Positions 12,105 through 22,461 of a DNA stretch of 64,000 nucleotides are shown here, piece by piece. Under the pieces are notes generated by a model, which was given only the letters and a program-made list of their open reading frames with translations, searched no databases and was not told the DNA's origin. Source of the DNA: Cytobacillus firmus DS1. GTDB taxonomy: Bacteria > Bacillota > Bacilli > Bacillales > Cytobacillaceae. The position numbers and the translations under genes were made by a program. Positions within the stretch are counted from its first letter, which is position 1, and each line of letters begins with the position of its first letter. The stretch covers positions 186,001 to 250,000 of the forward strand of contig NZ_APVL01000004.1 in the NCBI RefSeq assembly GCF_000565285.1, in the 5' to 3' direction.

Positions 12105-13313
12105 ATGCTGACTGGAAAGAAGATACTATTATGTGTAACCGGAGGAATTGCTGTTTATAAAGCTGCAGCCTTAACGAGCAAACTGACACAGGCCGGGGCA
12201 AAGGTAAAAGTTATCCTAAGTGATTCGGCTGCTAATTTTGTTGCACCACTAACTTTTCAGGCGCTTTCAAGACATGATGTTTACACCGACACTTTTGATG
12301 AAAAAGACTCGAAGGTTATCGCTCACATCGACCTGGCTGATTGGGCAGATTTAATTCTTGTTGCCCCGGCTACAGCAAATGTTATTGGGAAGCTTGCCAA
12401 TGGAATTGCAGATAATATGATCACAACAACTCTTTTGGCTGCATCATCACCGATCTGGATTGCACCTGCAATGAATGTGCATATGTACAGCCATCCTGCT
12501 GTCCAAAAAAATATTGAAACCTTATATGGTTTTGGCTGCAGATTCATAGAGCCTTCAGAAGGGTATCTTGCATGCGGTTATGTTGGAAAAGGCAGGCTTG
12601 AAGAGCCGGAGAAAATTACAGAAACAATCAGTGAATTTTTCAAGCCTTCCAGATTGGAGTTTACTGGCCGAAAAGTGGTCATAACAGCAGGCCCGACGAG
12701 GGAAAAAATTGATCCTGTCCGTTATATTACGAACCATTCTACTGGGAAAATGGGCTATGCAATAGCGGAAGCTGCCGTCTCTGCAGGTGCTGAAGTTGTA
12801 TTAATATCCGGCCCTGTTTCAATTAATGCGCCTGCCGGCTTAAAACTGATAAAGGTGGAATCTGCTGAAGAAATGTATCAGGCGGCAATAAGTGAATTTG
12901 ATCATGCCGATGTTGTCATAAAGACCGCTGCAGTCTCCGATTATCGTCCAAAGGTGACTTCTGCGCAAAAAATGAAAAAAAAGCCTGGGGATGAAGTGTT
13001 GGAGCTTGAAAGAACAAAGGATATATTGTTCGAGCTGGGACAAAAAAAGAAAAAGCAAATCCTGATAGGGTTTGCGGCAGAAACCGAACAGGTCGAAGAG
13101 TATGCAAAGGGCAAGCTAATGAAGAAAAACGCCGATATGATCGTTGCCAACAATGTAACTGCAGAAGGTGCAGGCTTTGGAACTGACACTAATATTGTTA
13201 CATTAATTAAAAAGGATGGATCATCGGAAAAACTTCCGCTAATGTCTAAAAAGGATGTTGCCGAAAAAATTCTTGAAGAAGCCTCGAAGCTGCTAAAGGA
13301 TGAGCATGAATGA
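12105..13313 (+). CDS. coaBC: Bifunctional phosphopantothenoylcysteine decarboxylase / phosphopantothenate-cysteine ligase
   Basis: Carries out two steps of coenzyme A synthesis: CTP-dependent joining of cysteine to phosphopantothenate, then decarboxylation. Residues 1 to about 180 are the FMN-binding CoaC flavoprotein domain (GGIAVYKA, DLILVAPATANVIGKLANG, PAMNVHMY, ACGYVGKGRL with the active cysteine); residues 185-402 are the CoaB ligase (ITAGPTREKIDPVRYITNHSTG, KTAAVSDYRP, GFAAETE). Length 402 is normal. It opens the coaBC-priA-def-fmt run and overlaps priA by four bases. Confidence 0.96.
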   Translation: MLTGKKILLCVTGGIAVYKAAALTSKLTQAGAKVKVILSDSAANFVAPLTFQALSRHDVYTDTFDEKDSKVIAHIDLADWADLILVAPATANVIGKLANGIADNMITTTLLAASSPIWIAPAMNVHMYSHPAVQKNIETLYGFGCRFIEPSEGYLACGYVGKGRLEEPEKITETISEFFKPSRLEFTGRKVVITAGPTREKIDPVRYITNHSTGKMGYAIAEAAVSAGAEVVLISGPVSINAPAGLKLIKVESAEEMYQAAISEFDHADVVIKTAAVSDYRPKVTSAQKMKKKPGDEVLELERTKDILFELGQKKKKQILIGFAAETEQVEEYAKGKLMKKNADMIVANNVTAEGAGFGTDTNIVTLIKKDGSSEKLPLMSKKDVAEKILEEASKLLKDEHE

Positions 13314-15724
13314 ATATAGCGAGTGTAATTGTCGATGTTCCTGCCAAACAGACTGACCGCGCGTTTGACTATAAAATACCCTCTCATCTGAATGGCGTCA
13401 TCTTCCCCGGCATGAGGGTGGTTGTTCCATTTGGGCCGAGGAAAATACAGGGGTTTGTTACAGGATTAAAAGCAGAGTCGGATCTTCAGCAGTTAAAATC
13501 CATTTTAGAACCGATGGATTTATATCCAGTCCTTAATCGGGAGCTTTTGACCCTTGGTGAATGGCTGACAGAAAAAACTTTATGCTACAAAATTTCAGCC
13601 TTTCAGGCTATGCTGCCTGCAGCATTGAAGGCAAAATATGAAAAGAAGCTCGTAATGGCGGAAAATGCAGATCGTAAGCTGCTTCCTGAAAAAGTAAGCA
13701 CACTCTTTCAGAATGCTCAAGAGATTACCTGGGATGATGCAGTAAAGGGCGGTGCTTTACCGCTTCTTCAGAAGGAAGCATCAAATGGAAATATTGAAAT
13801 TATTTACCAGGTAAAAGAACGGGTCAAAAAGAAAAAAGTCAAGCAGGTTTTTGCGGCCGCTGCCGCTAAAGAGCTTGCTGATTACCTTCAAAAGCTTCCA
13901 GGCAATGCAACTAAGCAAAAGGAAGTGCTGGAGTATTTCCTTCAGGATGAGGGACCGGTCGATCAGAAAGAGTTATTTTCCTTGCTTGGAATCACCTCTT
14001 CCACGTTAAAAGGACTTTTGCAAAAAGGGCTGCTTGGCCAGAAGGACGTTGAAATTTACCGTAATCCTTTTGCAGACCGTGAATTCGAAAGAACCGAACC
14101 TCTCTCTTTGACTGATGGACAAAGAAAAGCCATTATCCCCATCCTTGATTCTATTGAAGAAAACAGGCATGAAACCTTTTTGCTTTATGGGGTAACAGGA
14201 AGCGGAAAAACGGAGGTTTATCTGCAATCCATCCAGCGGGTCCTTAAGGATGGCAAAGAAGCCATTGTCCTTGTTCCTGAGATTTCCTTAACTCCGCAGA
14301 TGGTCAAACGCTTTAAAGGAAGGTTTGGCGATCAGGTTGCGGTTATGCACAGCGGCCTTTCAGCGGGAGAAAAGTATGATGAATGGAGAAAGATTCAGCG
14401 GAAGGAAGTCAAGGTTGTTGTCGGAGCCCGATCGGCGATCTTTGCCCCCTTTGAAAACCTCGGAATTATTATCATTGATGAAGAGCACGAAACCAGCTAT
14501 AAGCAGGAAGAAAATCCAAGATACCACGCAAGGGATGTTGCCATCAAAAGAGCGGAAAATTATAAATGTCCTGTGGTGCTCGGCAGTGCAACTCCCTCAT
14601 TGGAATCTTTCGCGCGGGCACAAAAAGGAGTTTACCATCTCCTCACTCTCGAAAACAGAATGAACAATCAGGCTCTCCCTGCAGTTGATATCATTGATAT
14701 GCGGGAAGAGCTGCGAGAAGGAAACCGGTCTATGTTCTCCAGGAAGCTCCTTGAAAAAATAAAAGACCGTCTTGGAAAAAAAGAGCAGATCGTTTTATTT
14801 TTAAATAAAAGAGGGCACTCCTCATTTGTAATGTGCAGGGACTGCGGATATGTTATTAATTGTCCGCATTGTGATATATCTTTGACGTATCATCGTTATA
14901 ACCAGCAGATGAAATGCCATTACTGCGGCTATGAAGCATTGGTTCCGACTGCATGCCCGGAATGTGAAAGTGAGCATATCCGCTATTTTGGGACCGGTAC
15001 GCAGAAAGTGGAAGAGGAATTGGCAAAGATTCTGCCGGAAGCGAAGGTAATCCGGATGGATGTCGACACTACCAGCAGGAAGGGTGCACATGAAAAGCTC
15101 CTCGATCAATTCCAGGAAGGACATGCAGATATTCTTCTTGGGACTCAGATGATTGCTAAAGGCCTTGATTTCCCCAATATTACCTTAGTGGGCGTCCTCT
15201 CGGCAGACACCATGCTGCACTTGCCTGATTTCCGCTCTTCCGAAAAAACCTTTCAGCTGCTGACACAGGTAAGCGGGCGAGCCGGAAGGCATGAATTAGA
15301 GGGTGAGGTAATCATTCAGACCTATACGCCTGAACATTATAGTATTGAGTTGGCGGGGGAGCAGGATTACGATAAATTTTATGATAGAGAAATGATGGTC
15401 CGCAAAATCCATAGATATCCTCCTTTCTTCTATATCTCCCTTATCACCGTCAGCCACGAGGAGTTAATGAAGGCTGTTTCGGTAACCGAGAAGATCACGC
15501 AGTACATTCAGTCAAGATTATCTGCAGAGAGCATTGTTCTTGGTCCTGTTGCCTCCCCAATACCGCGGATCAATAATAGATATCGGTATCAATGTCTGAT
15601 AAAATACAAGCGGGAGCCGGAACTTGGCCAGACGCTGAAAAAGATTCTGGATAATTACCAGCAGGAAATTTCTGCCGGGGGCCTAACCGTCTCAATTGAC
15701 CTGAATCCATATATTTTAATGTAG
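13310..15724 (+). CDS. priA: Primosomal protein N' (replication restart helicase)
   Basis: 3'-5' superfamily 2 helicase that reloads the replicative helicase at collapsed forks. In 804 residues: N-terminal 3'-DNA-binding domain (VIVDVPAKQTDRAFDY), Walker A GVTGSGKTEVY, DEEH box (IIIDEEHETSYKQEE), zinc-binding insertion with eight cysteines (CRDCGYVINCPHC and CHYCGYEALVPTACPEC) and helicase motifs V-VI (GTQMIAKGLDFPNI, QVSGRAGRH). Start ATG overlaps the coaBC stop as ATGA. Confidence 0.96.
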   Translation: MNIASVIVDVPAKQTDRAFDYKIPSHLNGVIFPGMRVVVPFGPRKIQGFVTGLKAESDLQQLKSILEPMDLYPVLNRELLTLGEWLTEKTLCYKISAFQAMLPAALKAKYEKKLVMAENADRKLLPEKVSTLFQNAQEITWDDAVKGGALPLLQKEASNGNIEIIYQVKERVKKKKVKQVFAAAAAKELADYLQKLPGNATKQKEVLEYFLQDEGPVDQKELFSLLGITSSTLKGLLQKGLLGQKDVEIYRNPFADREFERTEPLSLTDGQRKAIIPILDSIEENRHETFLLYGVTGSGKTEVYLQSIQRVLKDGKEAIVLVPEISLTPQMVKRFKGRFGDQVAVMHSGLSAGEKYDEWRKIQRKEVKVVVGARSAIFAPFENLGIIIIDEEHETSYKQEENPRYHARDVAIKRAENYKCPVVLGSATPSLESFARAQKGVYHLLTLENRMNNQALPAVDIIDMREELREGNRSMFSRKLLEKIKDRLGKKEQIVLFLNKRGHSSFVMCRDCGYVINCPHCDISLTYHRYNQQMKCHYCGYEALVPTACPECESEHIRYFGTGTQKVEEELAKILPEAKVIRMDVDTTSRKGAHEKLLDQFQEGHADILLGTQMIAKGLDFPNITLVGVLSADTMLHLPDFRSSEKTFQLLTQVSGRAGRHELEGEVIIQTYTPEHYSIELAGEQDYDKFYDREMMVRKIHRYPPFFYISLITVSHEELMKAVSVTEKITQYIQSRLSAESIVLGPVASPIPRINNRYRYQCLIKYKREPELGQTLKKILDNYQQEISAGGLTVSIDLNPYILM

Positions 15725-15730
15725 TTTCTA

Positions 15731-15777
15731 CTGGAGTCATCTTTTAGAAGGAGTACCTTAAGGCACTCCAGCTTTTC
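15731..15777 (+). terminator. Weak hairpin between priA and def
   Basis: CTGGAGT (15731) can pair with ACTCCAG (15765) and is followed by CTTTTC; an inner alternative pairs GGAGT 15750 with ACTCC 15765. It could be a weak terminator or a processing hairpin between priA and def. Confidence 0.35.
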
Positions 15778-15831
15778 TGGTTATGAATAAACCCAAATTG
15801 GTTGAAAATAGATAAAAATGGAGGAAATGTT

Positions 15832-16317
15832 TTGGCGGTTAAAAAAATTGTTACTTATCCGGCTGAAATTCTGGAAGCAGAATGCGAACCAGTTAAAGTG
15901 TTTGATAAGAAGCTTGGCAAATTGTTAAATGATATGTATGATACGATGCTTGAATTCGATGGTGTAGGGCTTGCTGCTCCGCAAATTGGGCAAAAGCTGC
16001 AAATTGCCATTGTTGATATAGATGATGAGTTTGGAACAATTGAAATGATCAATCCGGAAATTCTTGAAACGGATGGGGAGCAGACAGGCCCTGAGGGGTG
16101 CTTGAGTTTTCCAGGGTTATATGGTGAAGTTACAAGGCCTGAATATGTCAAAATAAAGGCGCAGGACCGCAAAGGGAAATTTTTTACCCTGGAGGCTGAA
16201 GATTTCCTTGCAAGAGCGATCCTCCATGAAATTGATCATTTGCATGGGGTGCTATTTACCTCAAAAGTAACAAGATACTTGAATGAAGAAGAGTTGGAAG
16301 GATTGGAAGCTGAATGA
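15832..16317 (+). CDS. def: Peptide deformylase
   Basis: Removes the formyl group from the N-terminal methionine of new proteins. TTG at 15832 is chosen as the start: it is seven bases after GGAGG (15820-15824), and the resulting 161-residue protein ([12 protein letters not shown]) matches the 160-residue family form; the in-frame ATG at 15802 lies upstream of that site. All three metal-site motifs are present: [17 protein letters not shown] and HEIDHLHG. Overlaps fmt, whose product supplies its substrate, by four bases. Confidence 0.95.
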   Translation: MAVKKIVTYPAEILEAECEPVKVFDKKLGKLLNDMYDTMLEFDGVGLAAPQIGQKLQIAIVDIDDEFGTIEMINPEILETDGEQTGPEGCLSFPGLYGEVTRPEYVKIKAQDRKGKFFTLEAEDFLARAILHEIDHLHGVLFTSKVTRYLNEEELEGLEAE

Positions 16318-17264
16318 CAAAAATCGTTTTTATGGGCACACCAGATTTTTCAGTGCCGGTACTAAAGCAAATAATAGAGGACGGATATGAAGTGATCGGA
16401 GTGGTTACTCAGCCTGACAGGCCGGTTGGAAGGAAAAAGGTCCTTACTCCCCCTCCTGTAAAAGTCGAAGCTGAAAAACAGGGCATCCCTGTGTATCAGC
16501 CCGAAAAAATCCGCCAGCCGGAAGAGCTGGAGAAAGTTCTTGCTCTTAAGCCTGACCTTGTCGTCACAGCGGCGTTTGGGCAAATTTTGCCGAAGGAACT
16601 TCTGGATGCGCCTAAGTTTGGCTGTATTAATGTACATGCATCATTGCTTCCGGAATTGCGGGGCGGTGCGCCCATTCATTACTCCATTCTGCAGGGGAAA
16701 GAAAAAACAGGAATCACCATTATGTATATGGCTGAAAAGCTGGATGCCGGCGATATATTAACACAAGTAGAGGTGCAGATTACTGAAACAGATACAGTTG
16801 GCACTCTTCACGATAAACTTAGCGAGGCAGGATCCAAGCTTTTGTCTGAAACCCTTCCAAAGCTGCTTAATGGTGAACTGAATCCCATCAGGCAAAATGA
16901 AGAAAAAGCCACTTTTGCCTATAACATTAAAAGAGAACAGGAAAAAATCGACTGGAGCAAAACCGGAGAAGAAATTTATAACCATATTAGAGGGTTAAAT
17001 CCATGGCCGGTTGCTTATACAACATTTGACAGCAAAGTGGTTAAAATCTGGAATTCAAAGAAAGTCAAACATGCTAAAAGCGAAGAGCCGGGAACAATCA
17101 TCAGGCTTGAGGAAGACGGAATCGTTGTGGCATCAGGGAATGATACAGCCGTTAAAATTACTGAACTGCAGCCTTCAGGAAAGAAAAAGATGCCAGCAGA
17201 ACAATTTTTAAGAGGTGCAGGGTCCAATTTGACTGCCGGCGGCCGTCTGGGAGACATCGAATGA
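16314..17264 (+). CDS. fmt: Methionyl-tRNA formyltransferase
   Basis: Formylates initiator Met-tRNA with 10-formyl-tetrahydrofolate. In 316 residues: N-terminal Rossmann-like domain ([13 protein letters not shown]), the folate-site signature [16 protein letters not shown] and the following DAGDIL with the catalytic aspartate region, then the C-terminal OB-like tRNA-binding domain (about 205-316). Overlaps def at 5' and rsmB at 3' by four bases each. Confidence 0.96.
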   Translation: MTKIVFMGTPDFSVPVLKQIIEDGYEVIGVVTQPDRPVGRKKVLTPPPVKVEAEKQGIPVYQPEKIRQPEELEKVLALKPDLVVTAAFGQILPKELLDAPKFGCINVHASLLPELRGGAPIHYSILQGKEKTGITIMYMAEKLDAGDILTQVEVQITETDTVGTLHDKLSEAGSKLLSETLPKLLNGELNPIRQNEEKATFAYNIKREQEKIDWSKTGEEIYNHIRGLNPWPVAYTTFDSKVVKIWNSKKVKHAKSEEPGTIIRLEEDGIVVASGNDTAVKITELQPSGKKKMPAEQFLRGAGSNLTAGGRLGDIE

Positions 17265-18616
17265 AAAAACTACAGACGAAAAATGTTAGAGAAACGGCAA
17301 TGGAGCTTCTTGAGGCCATAGAAAAAAATCAGTCCTACAGCAATCTTTTACTGAATAACGCCATAAAAAAGAATGAAATTGACCAGAAGGACATTGGACT
17401 GCTTACCGAGCTGACATATGGTACACTTCAGCGCCGGATGACACTCGATTTTTACCTGAAGCCCTTTTTGGCACCTAATAAAAAAATCGAAAGCTGGGTA
17501 AATCAGCTCTTGAGGCTGACACTTTATCAGATGGTTTATCTTGATAAAATTCCTGACCGGGCAGCAATTTACGAGGCAGTAGAAATAGCAAAACGAAGAG
17601 GGCATAAAGGGATTTCCGGCATGGTCAACGGTGTGCTGAGAAACATTCAGAGGAAGGGGCTTCCCGATCCCGAACAAATTGAGGACAGGGTGAAGCGCCT
17701 CTCCATTGAGACCAGCCATCCCGAATGGCTTGTAAAAAGATGGGCCGATCAGCTGGGATTTGAAGAAACAAAGAAAATGTGCGAAATAAACTTAACTGCC
17801 CCGCTGCAGACGGCAAGGGTAAATGAGGTAAAGGCTTCAAGGGAGGAGTGCCTGTCACTTCTTCAGGAAGAGGGATTTGAAGTGGAGCCAAGTCCGTTTA
17901 TTCCAGTTGCCATTAAATGTTTGAGAGGCAATCTGGCCAATTCCCGTGTATTCAAAGAAGGACTGATTACTATTCAGGATGAAAGCTCCATGCTTGCTGC
18001 TTATGCTCTTGGAGGAAATCCCGATGAGAAGATCCTGGATGCCTGTGCAGCTCCGGGAGGAAAAACGACACATATAGCAGAAAAACTGCAAAACACCGGT
18101 CAGGTCATTTCACTGGACCTTCACGAGCATAAAGTAAGGCTGATCAATGATAATGCCGATAGACTGGGACTGACAAATATTAAGACGAATGCCCTTGACA
18201 GCAGAAAAGTCCAGGAGCATTATGAAAAAGAATCTTTTGACCGCATTTTGGTGGATGCCCCATGTTCAGGCCTTGGAGTTATGAGAAGAAAGCCCGATAT
18301 GAAATACACTAAAAAAGAAGAAGATTTATATCATCTCCATAAGATTCAGAGAAATCTATTGGACGCCGTTTCACCTTTACTGAAAAAAGGTGGTATCCTT
18401 GTTTATAGTACATGTACAGTGGACAAAGAAGAAAATCAGCATGTTGTTCACGCGTTTTTAAAGGACAATGCGGAATTTGAGGGAAATCTATCTGTTCAGG
18501 AGCGGATGCCTAATGCGATTGCTCCATTAATGGATGGCTTTGAACTGCAGATTTTACCGCAAGATATTGGTTCGGACGGGTTTTATATTGCCTGTCTGAG
18601 AAAGAAGGTGCAATAA
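17261..18616 (+). CDS. rsmB: 16S rRNA (cytosine-967-C5)-methyltransferase
   Basis: Uses SAM to methylate C967 of 16S rRNA. Residues 1 to about 140 form an NusB-like RNA-binding domain; the Rossmann methyltransferase has the SAM loop [15 protein letters not shown] and two catalytic cysteine motifs, DAPCSGLG and [10 protein letters not shown]. The 451-residue length is normal. It abuts rlmN with no intervening base, so both rRNA modification genes are co-translated. Confidence 0.95.
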   Translation: MKKLQTKNVRETAMELLEAIEKNQSYSNLLLNNAIKKNEIDQKDIGLLTELTYGTLQRRMTLDFYLKPFLAPNKKIESWVNQLLRLTLYQMVYLDKIPDRAAIYEAVEIAKRRGHKGISGMVNGVLRNIQRKGLPDPEQIEDRVKRLSIETSHPEWLVKRWADQLGFEETKKMCEINLTAPLQTARVNEVKASREECLSLLQEEGFEVEPSPFIPVAIKCLRGNLANSRVFKEGLITIQDESSMLAAYALGGNPDEKILDACAAPGGKTTHIAEKLQNTGQVISLDLHEHKVRLINDNADRLGLTNIKTNALDSRKVQEHYEKESFDRILVDAPCSGLGVMRRKPDMKYTKKEEDLYHLHKIQRNLLDAVSPLLKKGGILVYSTCTVDKEENQHVVHAFLKDNAEFEGNLSVQERMPNAIAPLMDGFELQILPQDIGSDGFYIACLRKKVQ

Positions 18617-19702
18617 ATGGAACAAAAAGCAGCAGAGAAAATTACAGCAGCAGAACAAAAGCCATCCATATATACTTTACAGCTTCATGAGCTGAAGGAA
18701 TGGTTAAAAGAGAATAATGAGAAAGCCTTCAGGGCTGAACAGATATTTGATTGGCTTTACACAAAGAGAGTCACGTCATTTGAGGATATGACGAATCTGT
18801 CAAAAGGGCTGCGGGATACGTTATCATCAAGTTTTTCGCTGACAACCCTTAAAACGATCATCCAGCAGGAGTCAGCTGATGGGACAATAAAATTTTTATT
18901 TGAACTTCATGATGGCTATTCTATTGAAACTGTACTGATGAGGCATGACTATGGGAATTCAGTATGTGTAACCACTCAGGTGGGCTGCCGGATCGGCTGT
19001 ACATTCTGTGCTTCCACATTAGGCGGATTAAAACGTAATCTTGAAGCAGGAGAAATCGTTGCTCAGGTCGTAAAAGTACAACAGGCACTTGATGAAACAG
19101 ATGAACGGGTCAGCTCAGTTGTCATTATGGGGATCGGTGAACCTTTTGATAATTATGACAGCATGCTCTCATTCCTTAAAATTATCAACCATGATAAAGG
19201 GCTGAATATCGGAGCACGCCATATAACGGTTTCGACAAGCGGAATCATCCCAAAAATCTATAAATTTGCAGATGAAAATATGCAGATTAATTTCGCGATT
19301 TCCTTACATGCTCCAAACACCGAAATCAGGAGCCGGCTGATGCCGATAAATAGAGCTTATAAGCTGCCGGACCTTATGGATTCAATCAGGTATTATATAA
19401 ATAAAACAGGCAGACGGGTGAGTTTCGAATATGGCTTATTCGGAGGGGTCAATGACCAGGTGGAACATGCTGAAGAGCTGGCAAAGTTAATAAAAAATGT
19501 GAAGTGCCATGTTAACCTGATTCCAGTAAACTATGTGCCGGAACGAGATTATGTAAGGACACCCAAGGATCAAATTTTTGCTTTTGAAAAGACACTGAAG
19601 AACCACGGCATTAATGTAACCATTCGCAGGGAGCACGGTCATGATATAGATGCAGCATGCGGACAACTTCGTGCAAAGGAGCGAAAAGAGGAGACGAGGT
19701 GA
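18617..19702 (+). CDS. rlmN: Dual-specificity rRNA/tRNA adenine-C2 methyltransferase (radical SAM)
   Basis: Methylates A2503 of 23S rRNA and A37 of some tRNAs by a radical-SAM mechanism. The 361-residue protein contains the [4Fe-4S] motif C-X3-C-X2-C ([12 protein letters not shown]), the preceding [14 protein letters not shown] and a late conserved cysteine ([11 protein letters not shown]) that forms the methyl-carrying residue. GAAGGTG lies just before the ATG. It ends before the prpC ribosome site. Confidence 0.95.
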   Translation: MEQKAAEKITAAEQKPSIYTLQLHELKEWLKENNEKAFRAEQIFDWLYTKRVTSFEDMTNLSKGLRDTLSSSFSLTTLKTIIQQESADGTIKFLFELHDGYSIETVLMRHDYGNSVCVTTQVGCRIGCTFCASTLGGLKRNLEAGEIVAQVVKVQQALDETDERVSSVVIMGIGEPFDNYDSMLSFLKIINHDKGLNIGARHITVSTSGIIPKIYKFADENMQINFAISLHAPNTEIRSRLMPINRAYKLPDLMDSIRYYINKTGRRVSFEYGLFGGVNDQVEHAEELAKLIKNVKCHVNLIPVNYVPERDYVRTPKDQIFAFEKTLKNHGINVTIRREHGHDIDAACGQLRAKERKEETR

Positions 19703-19706
19703 CAGA

Positions 19707-20471
19707 ATGAAAGCTGTTTTTATGACAGATAGGGGCAAAGTCAGGCAGCATAATGAAGATAATGGCGGCATCTTTTTGAACAGCAGGGGGCAGCGCCTTG
19801 CCATCGTAGCAGATGGCATGGGCGGCCACCGTGCCGGCGATGTGGCAAGCGAAATGACTTTAACTAGCTTAAAAGGATTATGGGATCAGACAGATGACTT
19901 TCAGACTGCCGATGAGGCTGAAGCGTGGCTGCAGAAGTATATTGCAGAGGTCAACACCATTCTTTATGAGCATTCGAAAGTGAATGAACAGTGCGAAGGT
20001 ATGGGCACTACTGTTGTTGCTGCGATATGTACCGACCGTTTTGCGACTATTGCGAATATCGGCGACAGCAGATGTTATATTTTAAATGAATCAGGTTTTC
20101 AGCAGCTGACGGAAGACCATTCCCTGGTGAATGAACTTGTAAGGTCAGGGCAGATTACAAAGGAAGATGCCGAGAATCATCCAAGAAAAAATGTGCTGCT
20201 TAGAGCATTGGGAACGGAATCAGCTGTTGAGATGGATATTAAAACAATTACATTCGAAGAAGGCGACTTATTATTATTATGCTCTGACGGATTGTCCAAC
20301 AAGGTGTCTGTGGCAGAAATGAGTGAAATCCTTAATAGTGGCGGTACACTGGAAGAAAAAGCCTCTGTGCTGATTGAAAAGGCCAATGATAATGGCGGCG
20401 AAGATAATATTACGCTCGTGATTGCTGAGTATTATGAAAGCAATGAGAGCGGGATGATTAATGATGATTAA
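19707..20471 (+). CDS. prpC: PP2C-type serine/threonine protein phosphatase
   Basis: Dephosphorylates PrkC and its substrates. ATG 19707 is chosen behind GAGGTGA (19696-19702), giving 254 residues as in B. subtilis PrpC; the open frame extends upstream into rlmN. PP2C metal-binding motifs are present: TDRGKVRQHNED, VADGMGGHRAGDVAS, GDSRCYI and GGEDNITLV. It overlaps prkC by eight or eleven bases, the usual phosphatase-kinase pair. Confidence 0.95.
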   Translation: MKAVFMTDRGKVRQHNEDNGGIFLNSRGQRLAIVADGMGGHRAGDVASEMTLTSLKGLWDQTDDFQTADEAEAWLQKYIAEVNTILYEHSKVNEQCEGMGTTVVAAICTDRFATIANIGDSRCYILNESGFQQLTEDHSLVNELVRSGQITKEDAENHPRKNVLLRALGTESAVEMDIKTITFEEGDLLLLCSDGLSNKVSVAEMSEILNSGGTLEEKASVLIEKANDNGGEDNITLVIAEYYESNESGMINDD

Positions 20472-22446
20472 GGGAAGAAGATTAAGCGGCCGCTATAAGA
20501 TTATTGATATGATTGGCGGAGGCGGCATGGCGAATGTCTACCTGGCCCATGATATGATTCTTGATCGTGATGTAGCCGTGAAAGTGCTTCGGATGGACTT
20601 TGCCGAAGATGAAGAATTTATCCGCCGTTTTCATCGTGAAGCCCAGTCCGCTACCAGCTTAGCTCACCCGAATATCGTCAATATCTATGATGTTGGCGAG
20701 GAGGATACAATCTATTATATTGTGATGGAATATGTAGATGGACAAACGTTAAAGCAATACATACAGCAAAACAGCCCTATTCGCATAGATGATGCCCTGG
20801 AAATTTTGAAACAGCTGACCTCAGCCATATCTCATGCACATCAGAACCATATCATACACCGGGATATAAAACCGCATAATATTTTGATAGACAGGCATGG
20901 TAATGTTAAGATTACTGATTTTGGGATTGCCATGGCATTAAGTGCTACCAGCATAACCCAGACTAATTCAGTGTTAGGCTCTGTTCATTATCTTTCTCCT
21001 GAACAGGCCAGAGGGGGAATGGCCAACAGAAAGTCTGATATCTATTCCCTTGGCATTGTTATGTTTGAGCTGCTGACAGGCAGGCTTCCTTTCTCGGGCG
21101 AATCTGCGGTATCAATTGCACTCAAACATCTGCAATCGGAAACGCCTTCCCTTAAGAGGTGGAATCCATCCATCCCGCAAAGTGTTGAAAATATCGTTCT
21201 AAAAGCAACAGCTAAAGATCCTTTCCATAGGTATGATTCGGTTGAAGAAATGGAAGAAGATATTAGAACAGCTCTTGAGCCCGAAAGGCTTCATGAAAAA
21301 AAGTTTATAGTGCCGATTGACGATGATGCTACAAAAGCTATCCCTGTTATTACAGATGACCGCCCATACCAAAGTATGGACGAAACCCTTGTGCATGCAA
21401 AAGACCTGAAGGGCGACACGCAGCCTGCAGCAAAACCCCTCCCTGAAAAGAAAAAGGAAAAAAGGAAGAAAAAGAAATGGCCGATAATTCTCGTTTCAGT
21501 CTTTATGTTTCTGATTGTGACAGGGATTCTGGCCATAACCGTTTTCCCTGATCTTATGGAGCCAAAGGATGTACAGGTTCCGGATGTGTCCGGAAAAGAG
21601 GTTGAAGATGCAGTTGCAGAGCTGATTGCCGCAGGATTTACGGTCAGGGATACAAAGCCGTTAAGTGACCCTGAGGTTGAAGAAGGCCTGGTAGTTAAAA
21701 CAGATCCGAAAGCAGGCAGGACTGTCAAAGAGGGAACTTCTATCGATATCTACGAAAGCTCCGGCAAGGAAAAATTTGAATTATCAGATTACAAGGGCAG
21801 GCAATTTGATGATGTTGTCCGCCTGCTTGACAGCAAAAATTTTAAAAGCATTGAAAAAAACGAAGAATCTAATGATAGTGAGCCTGCTGGGACTATACTG
21901 GATCAAAACTTATCAGAAGGCGATCTTGTCGTTCCAGAGGATACGGAATTGATTTTCACTGTGAGCAAAGGACCGGCGCCAATAGCATTAAAAGATTTGC
22001 GGGGCTATAACGAAAAGGGTCTGCAGGAGTACGAAGAATCTTCCGGATTGAAAGTAGAATATGGGGAAGAAGAGTACCATGAAGAAGTCCCTGAAGGGCT
22101 GGTCATCAAACAGGACCCGGCACCAGGCACAAATCTGACAAGGGGACAGAAGGTGACGGTGGTTCTTTCAAAAGGAAAAAAAGAACTTCTTCCTAAGACT
22201 GAAAATATTGAGATCAGCGTTCCATATGAGCCTGCCGCTGAAGGTGAGCCGAATGAAGTTCAGATTATCATTAAGGATATGAATAACACAGGTTCTGAAC
22301 CAATGCATACAGAGCTGATATATGAAGATGTGGTAATACCAATTGATCTGACAATAGCCCCTGGACAAAATGCCACATATAAGGTTCTGCGGGATGGCCA
22401 GGTTTTTGAGGAAAAGGAAATACCTTATCCGGATGAAGAATCATAA
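20461..22446 (+). CDS. prkC: PASTA-domain serine/threonine protein kinase
   Basis: Membrane kinase that senses peptidoglycan fragments and regulates germination, cell wall and stationary-phase functions. In 661 residues: Hanks-type kinase (about 10-270) with GGGGMANVYLA, the catalytic loop HRDIKPHN, DFGIAMA and activation-loop threonine/serine residues before GSVHYLSPEQARGG; a basic juxtamembrane run (KKKEKRKKKKW); one membrane helix near 340-362; three extracellular PASTA repeats; and an unrelated C-terminal domain. ATG 20461 or the next ATG (20464) may be used; both lie inside prpC. Confidence 0.95.
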   Translation: MMIKGRRLSGRYKIIDMIGGGGMANVYLAHDMILDRDVAVKVLRMDFAEDEEFIRRFHREAQSATSLAHPNIVNIYDVGEEDTIYYIVMEYVDGQTLKQYIQQNSPIRIDDALEILKQLTSAISHAHQNHIIHRDIKPHNILIDRHGNVKITDFGIAMALSATSITQTNSVLGSVHYLSPEQARGGMANRKSDIYSLGIVMFELLTGRLPFSGESAVSIALKHLQSETPSLKRWNPSIPQSVENIVLKATAKDPFHRYDSVEEMEEDIRTALEPERLHEKKFIVPIDDDATKAIPVITDDRPYQSMDETLVHAKDLKGDTQPAAKPLPEKKKEKRKKKKWPIILVSVFMFLIVTGILAITVFPDLMEPKDVQVPDVSGKEVEDAVAELIAAGFTVRDTKPLSDPEVEEGLVVKTDPKAGRTVKEGTSIDIYESSGKEKFELSDYKGRQFDDVVRLLDSKNFKSIEKNEESNDSEPAGTILDQNLSEGDLVVPEDTELIFTVSKGPAPIALKDLRGYNEKGLQEYEESSGLKVEYGEEEYHEEVPEGLVIKQDPAPGTNLTRGQKVTVVLSKGKKELLPKTENIEISVPYEPAAEGEPNEVQIIIKDMNNTGSEPMHTELIYEDVVIPIDLTIAPGQNATYKVLRDGQVFEEKEIPYPDEES

Positions 22447-22461
22447 GCAAGGAGTGTTGCT